A DNA stretch of 64,000 nt from VRUE01 sp963695835 (GTDB lineage: Bacteria; Actinomycetota; Thermoleophilia; Solirubrobacterales; 70-9), in NCBI GenBank assembly GCA_963695835.1, contig CAVOHR010000001.1:868001-932000 (forward strand), read 5' to 3'. The stretch's first letter is position 1, and every line of letters begins with the position of its first letter. The translations under genes and the position numbers were made by a program. A model generated the notes under the pieces. That model did no database searches. It was not told the DNA's origin and saw nothing but the letters and a program-made list of their open reading frames with translations. Shown here piece after piece: positions 16,244 to 25,769 of the stretch.

Positions 16244-18546
16244 CGACGGGAGACGTGCCGGCGTCGGCCCCGGTGACGCCGATGCTTGGCCGAGACCCAA
16301 GCGGCGGACCCCGCCACGTGCACCCAGCCGATCTGGACCTTGCGAATGCGGTTGATCTGCACTACCTGCTTGCAGCTGTCGAGGCGACGCCCGCTGAAAC
16401 CGAGCAGCAGCTCCGCCGACTCACCTGGGATCACCCGCCGCACGACCTGCCGCGGCAACCGAAAGCGCAGGAGCGACGTGCGCCCGACTCGCGTCGCCCG
16501 GCGCCCCGGCCGCCCGAGCTTCAGTTTGCGCGAGTAGCGCTTGTGGGCCTTCCAGTAGATGAGCGTGGCTCGCTTCAGCTTCACCTTCGCCTTCTGCTTC
16601 AGCGCCATCTTCTCTTCGATTCCCAAGACCCGGCGCCGGTCCTTGCCCCGGCGCTTGCGGGCCACCGATTTGATCGTGCGCAAGGCAAGCGGGCGACAGG
16701 CGTGCTTGCTCTCGCGCTTGGCGGCTCGTCCGTATCCGTCGGGCTGGAAGTAGAACGACCATTCCTTGCTCAGCGGGGCAGCCGGGATCGTTGCGCCGCC
16801 GTATGTCCAGTCGGGACCCGGAGTCCATTCCGCCCGCACGTCGTAGGTCTGGCCCTGGACGAGCGGTTCGCCGAGGATGAACATCCCGGCTTCGCCTCCG
16901 TTGACGTCATAGTCGGAAAGCAGACAACCGGGCAAGACCGCGGCGCTTCCTCGCTTGCGCACTTCGATCTTCTGGACGGAAGCTTCTTCCGTCGGCTCGG
17001 ACCCAAGCGGCGTGTAGAGCGTGACCGCGATGCCGATCGGATATTCGATCGGTTGGCCACTCTGCTTGCATGCCGCGACCGGATCGGGAATCTCGCCGCC
17101 GAAGCCGTCTTCACCCCGCCAGCGGCCCACGGGATAGCCGAAGGGCTCGATCAGCCGGTTCTGGGCTTCCTTGATGTCCGCGACCGCCCAGCCGCCGCTG
17201 ACTTCCGCGGCACCAACCACCCCGGATGCGGGCGAGCCGAGCAGCGGCCGATGGTAGACGGTTGCCAGCCAGCCACCCACCGGGTCCGCGACGCCGGGTG
17301 AATACATCACCTCGCCATCGCAGCTGGTTCCTACCGCTTCGCAGCGGTCCCAGGGCTCAGTTCCGGTGAAACCCGCTTTGCCTTCTCGCTCGTTGTGCGC
17401 GGAGAGCCCTTCGAGTTCGTCGGGATGCAGGGCCGTGTAGGCGGAATGGTTGCGCGCAGCTTGGCTGATGAGGGCATCGCCGGTGAGTGGCGGCAGACCC
17501 GCGTCAGCGCGAAATTCGTCCGCCCGGCCGATCAGCTCTTTCGTGTCGGCTTGGAGGTTGCCGATTTCGGTCGGCGCCGGCGGCAAGTCGGTGCTGTGCA
17601 GGTAGATCGCGTGCTGGTCCCACGCAACCAGGTCGGCACCGCCGTCAACCACCCAGTTCGTCGGCACGCCCGAGGGCCATTCAAGGCCCGAGCGGCGAAA
17701 GAGAAAGGGCGAGTAGCGCGTCCAGATCCCGTAGCCGAACGACATGAAGCGAGGGGCGCCCTGGCCTGGGGCCGTTTCCACCACCGGGGTGAAAGCGGGC
17801 GACCAGTGCGCGCCGCCGTCCCATGAGTCGCGGCCCGATTCGTTCGAGATCAGGAGATCGCCTTCGGCCAGCGTCACCGGGTACACCTCCGCCGGCAGCA
17901 ACTGCCCGCCTTCGCCGAGCTTGTACGTGCCGCGCAACGGCACCCCGCTTGCCGAGCCTTCGTTGCCGTAGCGGATCAAACGCATGCCGAGGACCGTCCG
18001 CTTGACCCCCCAGCCGACCGTTCCAGGGATTTCCGGCATTGTGACCGTGGTGGTGCTTCCGCCCGCAGCGACGATCTTCAGCGCGAACTTCCCTTCGGCT
18101 TCCAGCGAAACCCAGGTCGTGCCATCGTCAGACACCGCGACTCCGTTGGAATACGGAACGGTCCCTTCGAAAGTCGGACTCAGGGGTTCCGATTCTCCCT
18201 CTGGCCCGACCCGGAATACCCGGTTGAGCGGCTCTTCGCCATATTCAGTGTGGGTGGCGAGCACTCTGAACGAGCCGTCCGTCGCGGCGCCCGCCACGCG
18301 AGCCCGCTCGTAGCCCGCGAGCTGGACCAAGTGCCAGCTGCCACCGCCATCGTCGGTGACGCTGAGGCCGCCCATAGCCTGATCGAGCCAGGTTTTTGCA
18401 TCGGCAACCGTGAGCGAATACACCTGGTCGCCTGGCGCGGGCACGACTCGCCAATCGGCCCGCGCAACGGCTGCCGTCCCGAGCAGAGCGACGGCGGTCG
18501 CGAGGAAGGCGGCCCGCGCCGCCGCGATCCGGTTCCCGCCCCTCAT
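16240..18546 (-). CDS. Secreted CAP-domain protein with sialidase/BNR-like N-terminal region
   Basis: The product (768 aa) has a signal peptide ending in AVARA. About residues 30-330 are beta-propeller-like, with BNR-type stretches (SVTDDGGGSWHLVQL, VAVSDDGTTWVSL). A CAP/SCP-PR1 domain follows at about 350-510: ELIGRADEFRADAGLPPLT, AARNHSAYTALHPDEL, EVMYSPGVADPVGGWLATVY. A beta-sandwich-like region and a very basic tail complete it. It is probably exported and wall- or polymer-associated. It begins 13 bp after the metG fragment's stop on the same strand. Confidence 0.75.
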   Translation of the reverse strand: MRGGNRIAAARAAFLATAVALLGTAAVARADWRVVPAPGDQVYSLTVADAKTWLDQAMGGLSVTDDGGGSWHLVQLAGYERARVAGAATDGSFRVLATHTEYGEEPLNRVFRVGPEGESEPLSPTFEGTVPYSNGVAVSDDGTTWVSLEAEGKFALKIVAAGGSTTTVTMPEIPGTVGWGVKRTVLGMRLIRYGNEGSASGVPLRGTYKLGEGGQLLPAEVYPVTLAEGDLLISNESGRDSWDGGAHWSPAFTPVVETAPGQGAPRFMSFGYGIWTRYSPFLFRRSGLEWPSGVPTNWVVDGGADLVAWDQHAIYLHSTDLPPAPTEIGNLQADTKELIGRADEFRADAGLPPLTGDALISQAARNHSAYTALHPDELEGLSAHNEREGKAGFTGTEPWDRCEAVGTSCDGEVMYSPGVADPVGGWLATVYHRPLLGSPASGVVGAAEVSGGWAVADIKEAQNRLIEPFGYPVGRWRGEDGFGGEIPDPVAACKQSGQPIEYPIGIAVTLYTPLGSEPTEEASVQKIEVRKRGSAAVLPGCLLSDYDVNGGEAGMFILGEPLVQGQTYDVRAEWTPGPDWTYGGATIPAAPLSKEWSFYFQPDGYGRAAKRESKHACRPLALRTIKSVARKRRGKDRRRVLGIEEKMALKQKAKVKLKRATLIYWKAHKRYSRKLKLGRPGRRATRVGRTSLLRFRLPRQVVRRVIPGESAELLLGFSGRRLDSCKQVVQINRIRKVQIGWVHVAGSAAWVSAKHRRHRGRRRHVSRR

Positions 18547-18559
18547 CGGCTCGCCAGCC

Positions 18560-18859
18560 CTATGCCGGAGCCTCGATCTTGGGGAAGAGCGGCGGGACGC
18601 GTTTGACCGCCTGGCCGCCGGGGCGAGAGCCCAGTTCGGCGAGCCCGCGCGACTCCTCGCCCAGCGCCGCCAGCAGGCGATCACTGGTTTGCGGCAGGTA
18701 GGGGACGAGGGGCAGCGTCGTCACCCGCAGGCCCTCGGCGAGGTTGTAGAGGACCTCGTCGAGGCGCTCTGGGTCGGCCTCGTCCCTGGCCAGCTCCCAG
18801 GGACGCGTCTCCTCGACGTAGCGGTTGAGCCGCCGCACCAGCCGCCAGGTTTCCTCCAC
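18560..18859 (-). pseudogene. metG: Methionyl-tRNA synthetase, C-terminal fragment
   Basis: The 99 readable codons match the end of the MetRS anticodon-binding domain (EETWRLVRRLNRYVEETRPW, YNLAEGLRV, YLPQTSDRLLAALGEE) and the terminal PLFPKIE. The catalytic HIGH and KMSKS domain is absent. An intact metG must exist elsewhere. This piece probably arrived as part of a transferred segment. Confidence 0.8.
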
Positions 18860-18919
18860 CCCTTGCCCATCTTGACCCTGAGGAGTTCCAGAGGCTTAGG
18901 ACGCGCGCGGAGGACAGCG

Positions 18920-19039
18920 TCACATCCGGCCTTCGTCGGACCGGGGTCGCCGACGGCACCGGGAGGTGAAGTCACCACCACAAGCAAGTCCAAACACCGC
19001 TATCGGAACTAAAAAGAGAGGCGTCAACCAGTGGCGCAT
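18920..19039 (-). pseudogene. Lipoprotein signal-peptide fragment
   Basis: The 39-codon frame encodes MRHWLTPLFLVPIAVFGLAC, a textbook lipoprotein signal peptide with lipobox GLAC, followed by 19 basic, unconvincing residues and a stop. GGGAAGG lies about 7 nt before the ATG. It looks like the 5' end of a lipoprotein gene cut just after the lipobox; a genuine tiny lipoprotein cannot be excluded. Confidence 0.45.
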
Positions 19040-19741
19040 ACCGCTGCCTTCCCTGATGAATCGACGATCGCTGCGCTGGGACCTTAACAGCAGCGGGTCG
19101 ACCACCACGCCGCGCATCGGATCGACATATGAACGCTCTTGTTGAGGCATCGACCGGAGCTACGGACCTGCTAAGGCTCTCGGTGGTCTTGTCTCCTTTC
19201 GTGTCGTTCGGAGCGCCTCAGCAACGCCACCCATGCTCTCGCTCCGGACGAGAGGGAGAAGTCTGGACCAATCTGCAGCTCGCCATCACTCGCGTGGGTG
19301 AGGAGCTGCGGTCGAGACCTCGTAGAAGCCGACCGGGACCAACGGCCCCCGGTGTCAGGCAGCTCCGCCCCGCAGCGCCGCCCGACCCTCGGCGGCGGAC
19401 CGGTTCACCTTGGTCTGGCGTCAAATGTTTGGGCCGATCCTGATTTCGAGCGGGCAGTAGCTGGGATCCGCGTGGAGCACCTTCCGTGGGGAAGGATCCT
19501 GGCTCCGAGGGTGATCTACACAACGCAACCCAGGGAGCCTGACTCCAGAATCCCGACTCCAGTTTGTTGGGGGTAGATTACGGTCTCCGTCAAGCCCGGC
19601 CTGGTTCAAATCGGGGTTGAACGGACATTCGAATGGAAGCCGGGCGGTGATCTGTCCGTAACGTGCGAATGAGCATGCACGGCTGCACGCCACGGTCAGT
19701 GAGGCAACCGGCGCGACCCGCGAGGTTCCAGGATCGTCTCG
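19040..19741. other. Non-coding gap of about 700 bp
   Basis: Open frames here are short and arginine-rich in a way typical of non-coding GC-rich DNA. Only short inverted repeats were seen (for example GTTCAA/TTGAAC near 19610). Promoters of the flanking genes are not here, because both neighbours point left and this gap lies downstream of the protease operon. Confidence 0.5.
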
Positions 19742-22057
19742 TCAACCCACCCGAGGGGCGCCGCAGCGTTCTTGTTGATGCTTCCTCCGCTTCCGCGCTC
19801 GCATGAGGGCTCGCTTCCGTGCGCGACCGTGCTTGTGCCTCGCGGCGCGTGCAGCGCGCCCGTAGGCCTTCTGCGCCGCCTGCATACACCCGCCGTACGA
19901 CTGCGCACCGCCGGCGCTTTCGGCCTGGCTCGAGCTCGTTCCCGAGGGAGGCGTCGTGCGCGTGAAGGGGCTGCCGGTGGCCGTCGGCGTGGATTCGAAG
20001 GAGGCGTAGACCGTCCTGTCGGCAACCAGCGGCATTCGACAGACCCCGTTGCCGGAGCAGTAGCACCCGCTGAACGTGGAGCCGGGAGCCGGGGAGGCCG
20101 TGAAGACGAGTTCGGTGCCTTCGTCGCCGACCCCCGAGCAGCTCGATTCACATTCGAGCCCCAGCGGCGAGACACTGACCTGGCCGTGACCGGAGCCAGT
20201 GATCACGACCGACAGGCGATGCGTCGGCGTAACGAAGTTGAAGGTGTCGGCGGGGGAGGTGGTGCTGCTGACCCCTTCCGATGCGATGATGACCACGTCG
20301 ACCTGCCCGGGCGGGTGCTCCTCGGTCACCACGATGATTTCGTCTTCGGTGACGCTCTCCAGGTACCCATAGCTTGAGCCGAACTTGACTTCCTCGACTT
20401 CGGCGAGATTCGAGCCGTGGATGGTCACGAGCGTGCCGCCGCCGGTCGGCCCTTCGTCGGGTTCGATCGAGGTGACGACAGGCTGGGGAGTTATGTATTC
20501 GTACCGATCGGCAGCCGAGGTCGCGCTGCGCACGCCGTTCGATGCCGTCACGGTGACGTCGACCACCCCGGGCTCAAAGACGGAGGGCGCTTCGACCGTG
20601 ATCGAGTCTTCTTCGTCCTCGATGATGTCAGCGCTGGTATCGCCGAAGCGGACCGCGAGTGCCCCGGAGAGGTTCGAACCGGAGATCGTCACCAATCCTC
20701 CCCCGGCCCTCGGGCCCAGGGACGGAGAGACGCCGGTCACCACCGGTCGCGCCACCACCGAGTCGACTTCGAAGGCGCTGGTGCCTGCCGGAGACCCGAT
20801 CCCCGTCGGCCCGTCGTAGCCCTGACCGGCGACGCAGATCGCCGCCCCCGAGCACCTCACACCCCCGCTCCCCCCAGTCGATCCGGAGAGGACGTCGTAG
20901 ATTCCGCCGTCCGTGCGGTGCGAGTAGAGGGTCCGCGCGGGGTATTCGACGCCGTGGGCCCCACCAGCGAGGGCGAAGATCGAGGCGATGATCGGCGAGG
21001 AGAGGCTCGTGCCCCCGAAGGTCACCCAGCCGTGGTAGGTGGTCGAGTCATAGATGGCGATGCCTGAGTAGGGATCACCGTCGGCGGATACATCTGCCTC
21101 CGAGCGCCCCGTGCCGCAGCCGACCTGCGACCAGTTCGGCAACGAGGTCTGCCAGGACGGCGCCGCCACCGACGCGCAACCACTCCCGCCTTCGCTCCAG
21201 GCCGTCTCCGAGATCCGTTCGCCTCCCGAGAGGGCGAGGTGGGTGCCTCCGACCGCGACCACTGAGGAATAGCCGGCGGGATAGTTCGCTCCTTCGCCGT
21301 AGGAGGGCTCCAGCCAGTTGTCGTAGCCCCAGTCACCGGTGCTCGCGGTGATCGCCACGCCCGGATGGTTGTAGGCGCCGCTCTCACTGCCGCCGGTGCC
21401 GCCGTAGGAGTTCGATACCTCGTCTGCGCCTTCGGAGACGGCCCTGTCCTCGGCCACCGCCAGGTCGTAGTCGGAATTCGAAGCGGCCTCGACCAGGAGG
21501 ACCTGACAGTTCTGACAGAGCGCGCGGGCGGTCTGGACGTCGAGGGAGATCTCTCCGGCCCATCCGGAGTCCACGCTCGGCAACGGCGAGGACTGTCCGT
21601 ACTCGTTGATCTTGCGGAAGCAGTGGTTGGTGCTCGTGCATTCCGGCAGGCCGAACGCTTCGTCATAGACCTTGAGGTCAGATTCGGCCGTAGGGTCGTC
21701 GTAGGCGTCGACGATGGCGATCGTCTGCGGTTCCGGCGCATGCGTCGGCAAGGTGTAGGCCTGGTGCAGGTCGACCGGACGAAGGCCGTAGGCACCCGCC
21801 GCCGGGCCCGGACCTGCTTCCGATCGCGCCACGGTCATCCCCACCGGGCGCGAGCGGGCTCTCGCAGCGGCGGTCTGCGGCACAAGTCTTTCCGCCAGAC
21901 AGCTCGCGTGACCCAAAAGCGGAACTCCGCAGACAGGTTCGACGGAATAGTCGGATGCGGGCAGCGGACGGACCGCTTCGGCCGCCATTGCCGCCTTGGG
22001 CACGGTCCATCCCGCGACGAGGAGCAGCGCAGCTCCGATCGCCGTAGCCGTCTTCAT
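19742..22057 (-). CDS. Secreted sedolisin (S53) protease with two IPT/TIG domains
   Basis: This exported serine-carboxyl peptidase (771 aa) has a signal peptide ending near AMAA and a short propeptide. The S53 catalytic residues are visible: E169 and D173 in GWAGEISLDVQTA, D242 in ASTGDWGYD (oxyanion) and the nucleophile S351 in GGTSLSSP. The glycine-rich GQGYDGPTGIGSP near residue 430 is typical of the Ca-binding end of the fold. Two IPT/TIG immunoglobulin-like domains follow at about 450-625 (VTGVSPSLGPRAGGG, VTSIEPDEGPTGGG), then a cysteine-containing region and a basic tail. It begins 7 bp after the S8 protease stop. Confidence 0.9.
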   Translation of the reverse strand: MKTATAIGAALLLVAGWTVPKAAMAAEAVRPLPASDYSVEPVCGVPLLGHASCLAERLVPQTAAARARSRPVGMTVARSEAGPGPAAGAYGLRPVDLHQAYTLPTHAPEPQTIAIVDAYDDPTAESDLKVYDEAFGLPECTSTNHCFRKINEYGQSSPLPSVDSGWAGEISLDVQTARALCQNCQVLLVEAASNSDYDLAVAEDRAVSEGADEVSNSYGGTGGSESGAYNHPGVAITASTGDWGYDNWLEPSYGEGANYPAGYSSVVAVGGTHLALSGGERISETAWSEGGSGCASVAAPSWQTSLPNWSQVGCGTGRSEADVSADGDPYSGIAIYDSTTYHGWVTFGGTSLSSPIIASIFALAGGAHGVEYPARTLYSHRTDGGIYDVLSGSTGGSGGVRCSGAAICVAGQGYDGPTGIGSPAGTSAFEVDSVVARPVVTGVSPSLGPRAGGGLVTISGSNLSGALAVRFGDTSADIIEDEEDSITVEAPSVFEPGVVDVTVTASNGVRSATSAADRYEYITPQPVVTSIEPDEGPTGGGTLVTIHGSNLAEVEEVKFGSSYGYLESVTEDEIIVVTEEHPPGQVDVVIIASEGVSSTTSPADTFNFVTPTHRLSVVITGSGHGQVSVSPLGLECESSCSGVGDEGTELVFTASPAPGSTFSGCYCSGNGVCRMPLVADRTVYASFESTPTATGSPFTRTTPPSGTSSSQAESAGGAQSYGGCMQAAQKAYGRAARAARHKHGRARKRALMRARKRRKHQQERCGAPRVG

Positions 22058-22064
22058 CCGACGC

Positions 22065-24635
22065 TCAACGTGCGATCTGGAACTCCCCGACGGCGAAACC
22101 CGCCGGGTCGCTGGCCGTGATCTCGATCGAGGCGACGGTCTGGGTGCCCGTCCCGTAGAAGCCGAAGTAGCGAGCCCCGGCGTATCCCTGGATGTCGACC
22201 GGCTCCGAGGAGGTGCCGTCCTGGGCGATGGCCTCGACGGTGAAGCTGTCGAAGGTGTTCGGCTCCGCGTAGAAGGCGAAGGCCTTGGTCCCTGCCGGGA
22301 GCGTCATCGTGACCGTGGACTCTGTTTCGGTGAAGTAGACGTCGCCGGTGTAGCCGTGGCTCCAGGTCGCCCAGCTGTTGGGCACGCGGCGATGGCTGAG
22401 ATCGGGCGAGAACCCGATCGTCCCGGCCGGGTCGCTGACCCCGTCGACGGATTCCCCTTCGGGCCTGGAGTCCGGGCCGAACGCCGTCATCGTGTACGGG
22501 CCGAGCGTGGCGGGCGGCGGTCCGGTCCCGGGTGAGCCGTCAAAGGAGAGGTTGTCGCAGGCGACGGCGGCTTGGGCGTCGACGATCGGCAAACTGTTGG
22601 CCGGATAGCTGACCTGGGGTGAAAATTTGGTGGGGAACGGGAACGAGCTGCGACTCGCCACCATGCCGGTGTTCGTGCCGGCATCGCCGACGATGCAGCC
22701 AGCGGCCCGACTGGCGCCATAGTCGGGGTGTGTCGAGCGGACCAAGGCGGCGATCCCGGCCACCGCGGGAGCCGCCATCGACGTGCCCATGATCGGCCAC
22801 CCGTCGGGCAGGTTCGCCGCGTAGGAACCGCAGTGAAAGAACTTGTAACAGGATTCGACCGTGGTGCTCCAGATGCCGACCGTCCCGTCGCCGATCGGGC
22901 TGACGCTGACGCCACCGGGCGCCGCCACCTCCACGCCAGGGCCGAAGTCGGAGAAGCGCGCCAGCGAGCCATCCGAGTTGGTGGCCGCGACGGTGATCAC
23001 GTTGCCGAGATCGGAGTTGAGGCCCATGCCGCTGGGAACGCCGGCCGCACAGTTGTTCCCTGCCGAGATCGTCCAGACGATGTCGCGGCCGATCGGGCCG
23101 CGGAAGAGCTCGCGGAAGGGGGTTTTGTATTCGGCAGCCTGCGCCAGCAGTTCGTTCTGCTGCGCGGTGGTCGCGCAACCGGCATGATTCCGCCCCAGCG
23201 ACATGTTGATCACGCCGACGCCGGGCTGCTCGGCGACCGCAGTCGCCGCGGCGAGCCACGACTTTTCCGAGGTGTCGGCGATGCCCGAGGTGGTTATCGG
23301 GCACCCCCAGGCGAAGCCGACCACGCCGATCCCGTTCGCCTTCGCACAGGCGATCCCGGCGACGTGGGTGGCATGGAGCGCCGGTCCACGCGAGCCGAGC
23401 TTCTTGGTGACGTTGAGATCCTCGTGGCCACCGAAGACCTGCCCTTCGTCCACGATCCCGACCCCTACATCAGAGCCCGTGGAGGTGTCCCAGGCCTGCG
23501 GCGCGCGCACCTGGGTGAAGGACCAGGTCGCCTGCGGACCGTCGTCGGACCAGTCGCCGGGTGGGACCGCGTCGGTCCCCACATCATCCACGGTGGAGTC
23601 ACTGACCGCGGTGACACCGGAACGACCGAGCAACTCCTGCTTGATCTGTTCGAGGTCCTGCGGGGCTTCCCAGCGGAACTCGTAGACCCCGATCGCTTCG
23701 ATCCCGCCCGACACCACCGCGCCGACTTCTTCCGCCGCCTCTTCGGCCTCGCTCCGATCGCCCGGGGCGTCGGGCGTCCCGAAGGTGACCAGCAGCTCGT
23801 CGCGCAGCCGAACGCCGCCGGTCGGCAGGTCTTCCCCTTCGGCGATCCGATCCGGCGAGGCGGTGGTGAAGCTGTCGACCTCTCCGGGCGGCGCCGCCAG
23901 TTCACCGACCGTGAGCGGCACGCGCAGGACGAATTCGCGTTCGCATTCAGCGCCCGCACAGCCGACGCCGGTGACCGTGAGCGTCTGCGCCTGCGGCGAG
24001 ACCTCCGCATCGGCGGCGATCTGAACCCCTTCTTCGAAGGCGCTCGCGGTGACTCCAGCGGGCGCACCGCTGACGGTGCTCACGGCCGAGACCTGCGTCA
24101 GTGGTCCCGGCAGTTCGACCGGCACCGTCGAGCCCGGGGCGATTTCGAGAGCCCGAGCAGTGAGTTCCAGCGGCGGGGCCGGATCAGTTCGATCTTCGGC
24201 TGGCGCGGGGGTGGTCCCGGGACCCGGTCCAGGCCCCGGGCCGGAACCGTTCGATCGGGCGCCGATCGTCACCACTTTGCTCACCGAACGCTGCCGGTGC
24301 CGCTTTCCGGTTACCACGAGTTTCGCCGTGTAGGTGCCGGAACGAGTGTAGACGTGGCTCACCGGGTGCTTCAGGAGCGAGCGACCCCTCAGTACGGCGC
24401 TGCCGTCCCCGAAGTTCAGGCTGACCGACACGATCGGGCCGAATCTCTTGCCGGGCCGTGCCTTCGCCCGCAGGCCGATCGGCTCCCCTTCGGTCCCACC
24501 GCCCGGGCTCGTCAGGGAGAGCTGAAGCGACTTGCCCGATCGCGCGTGGCCACTGGCATGCGCGCTACCTGCCGTCGCGGCAAATATGAGACAAACGAGA
24601 CATGTGACCGTTAGACCTGCGCCGTGCCATTTCAT
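22065..24635 (-). CDS. Secreted subtilisin-family (S8) serine protease with N-terminal PKD domain
   Basis: The product (856 aa) has a signal peptide ending near AHA and a PKD-like domain at about residues 40-125 (SLNFGDGSAVL, HVYTRSGTYTAKLVV). A proline/glycine linker and pro-region precede the S8 catalytic domain: D396 (VGIVDEGQ), H421 (HATHVAGIA), oxyanion N527 (ISAGNN) and S619 (GTSMAAP). A beta-sandwich C-terminal domain follows (about 700-856). The ATG is preferred over a GTG 9 nt upstream because GGAG lies 8 nt before it. It is first in a two-protease operon. Confidence 0.9.
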   Translation of the reverse strand: MKWHGAGLTVTCLVCLIFAATAGSAHASGHARSGKSLQLSLTSPGGGTEGEPIGLRAKARPGKRFGPIVSVSLNFGDGSAVLRGRSLLKHPVSHVYTRSGTYTAKLVVTGKRHRQRSVSKVVTIGARSNGSGPGPGPGPGTTPAPAEDRTDPAPPLELTARALEIAPGSTVPVELPGPLTQVSAVSTVSGAPAGVTASAFEEGVQIAADAEVSPQAQTLTVTGVGCAGAECEREFVLRVPLTVGELAAPPGEVDSFTTASPDRIAEGEDLPTGGVRLRDELLVTFGTPDAPGDRSEAEEAAEEVGAVVSGGIEAIGVYEFRWEAPQDLEQIKQELLGRSGVTAVSDSTVDDVGTDAVPPGDWSDDGPQATWSFTQVRAPQAWDTSTGSDVGVGIVDEGQVFGGHEDLNVTKKLGSRGPALHATHVAGIACAKANGIGVVGFAWGCPITTSGIADTSEKSWLAAATAVAEQPGVGVINMSLGRNHAGCATTAQQNELLAQAAEYKTPFRELFRGPIGRDIVWTISAGNNCAAGVPSGMGLNSDLGNVITVAATNSDGSLARFSDFGPGVEVAAPGGVSVSPIGDGTVGIWSTTVESCYKFFHCGSYAANLPDGWPIMGTSMAAPAVAGIAALVRSTHPDYGASRAAGCIVGDAGTNTGMVASRSSFPFPTKFSPQVSYPANSLPIVDAQAAVACDNLSFDGSPGTGPPPATLGPYTMTAFGPDSRPEGESVDGVSDPAGTIGFSPDLSHRRVPNSWATWSHGYTGDVYFTETESTVTMTLPAGTKAFAFYAEPNTFDSFTVEAIAQDGTSSEPVDIQGYAGARYFGFYGTGTQTVASIEITASDPAGFAVGEFQIAR

Positions 24636-24728
24636 TCTCGCCACTCCGTTAAGGCTCGCTGGTTGCAGGGCGCGACACCTTATTTAAATCGAGCGTTCCG
24701 CGGAGGCACCGTCGCCCAGCGACGGCGA

Positions 24729-24770
24729 ATGGTAAGGAAGGGGTCACGAGTTCGAGTCTCGTCGGAGCTT
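24729..24770 (+). tRNA. tRNA-Thr(GGT)-like 3' half (remnant attachment site)
   Basis: The sequence reads as anticodon loop ATGGTAA, 3' anticodon strand GGAAG, variable loop GGGTC, a perfect T-arm ACGAG-TTCGAGT-CTCGT, and acceptor strand CGGAGCT with T next. The 5' half is missing: upstream bases do not pair. This resembles the attR left when an element inserts in the anticodon loop of tRNA-Thr. The Thr assignment rests on the GGT anticodon. Confidence 0.65.
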
Positions 24771-25014
24771 TGGGGAAAGCGAGCACGAGGCGATCTGGAT
24801 CGTGATCGCCGTGCGGAGGTACCGCGGCATTCAGCGGCAGGTGGCCAATGGAATGACCCACCGCACCTGCTCTCGCAACTGAGCGAGCGTCTCTCCGACC
24901 GTACGTGAGACGCCCGCCTTGGACGATTTGCGAGCGTCTGCTCATCCGACCACAAGTCGGCCGGGCCGCATCACCTCTGGGCGTGTGTCGCCCATCACGG
25001 TTCTCAGGGGGAGG

Positions 25015-25536
25015 CCACCCCGCTACGGGAATGCCGTCGCGGTCCTCTTCATCGACCTCGACGAGTTCAAGCTCGTCAACGACACGCTGGGCCACGGCGC
25101 CGGCGACGCGCTGCTCGTCGCGGTCGCCGAGCGGCTGAGCGGAGTGGTGCGCGAGGCCGACACGCTGGGGCGCCTGGGGGGCGATGAGTTCGTCGTCCTC
25201 GCCGAGTGCCCGCCGGCAGAGAGCGGGCCGGGGGAGATCGCCGCGCGCGTCACCGGCGCGTTTACCGAGCCGTTCGCCGTGGAGCGCCTGCCCGAACCGC
25301 TGCGCCTCAGCGCCAGCATTGGGGTTGCGAGTTCCGCGGCGGGGTCCTCAGCAGAGCAACTGCTCTGCGACGCCGACATCGCGATGTACAGCGCCAAGGG
25401 TCAGGTCGGAGGCTGCGCGCGGTATGAGCCGGGGATGGAGCAGGCGCTGGTGGGACGAAGCCTCCGCTGGCATGACGGGCCCGCGGGCAGCGCCGGAGAC
25501 GGCGCTCAAGGCGTTGGCACCACCTCGACCCCGTAG
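25015..25536 (+). pseudogene. GGDEF diguanylate cyclase fragment
   Basis: Clear GGDEF-domain sequence (AVLFIDLDEFKLVNDTLGHG, LGRLGGDEFVVLAE, LSASIGVA, DADIAMYSAKGQ) is present, but the first strand and helix of the domain, with the usual LTGLPNR motif, are missing and no start codon lies near the homology boundary. Unrelated sequence follows after about 25440. The active-site GGDEF is intact, but the fold is probably incomplete. Confidence 0.75.
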
Positions 25537-25765
25537 CGTTGGGCAGCGGCAGCCAGCGTGGCCTCGTCCACTGGGTAGGTCGAGAGCACCGGTAGATCCT
25601 GCTCGCCAGCCGGGTTGAAAAGCGCGATGCCGACCAAGGTAGCGGCTGGGTCGTTTCGCAGCAGGTAGCGCACCCCGTCGAGGCCAGCCTCGTGGAACCA
25701 GGCGGCGAAACGTTGCGTGTGCGCATAGTCGGGGCTGGCGCTGAGCGAGAGGTCGATGCCGAAGC
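25506..25765 (-). pseudogene. RES-domain toxin, C-terminal fragment
   Basis: The reading frame encodes RFGIDLSLSASPDYAHTQ, FHEAGLDGVRYLLRND and VGIALFNPAG, matching the last third of RES-domain (NAD-consuming toxin) proteins. The N-terminal catalytic part is missing; homology stops within a few bases of the point where an IS701 transposase fragment starts on the other strand. Confidence 0.65.
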
Positions 25766-25769
25766 GCCG

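Noticed and set aside
19129..19443. A 104-codon plus-strand open frame in the 19-kb gap
   Set aside because: It has low-complexity Arg/Pro/Ser composition, no ribosome-binding site or -10 at the start, and no recognisable domain.
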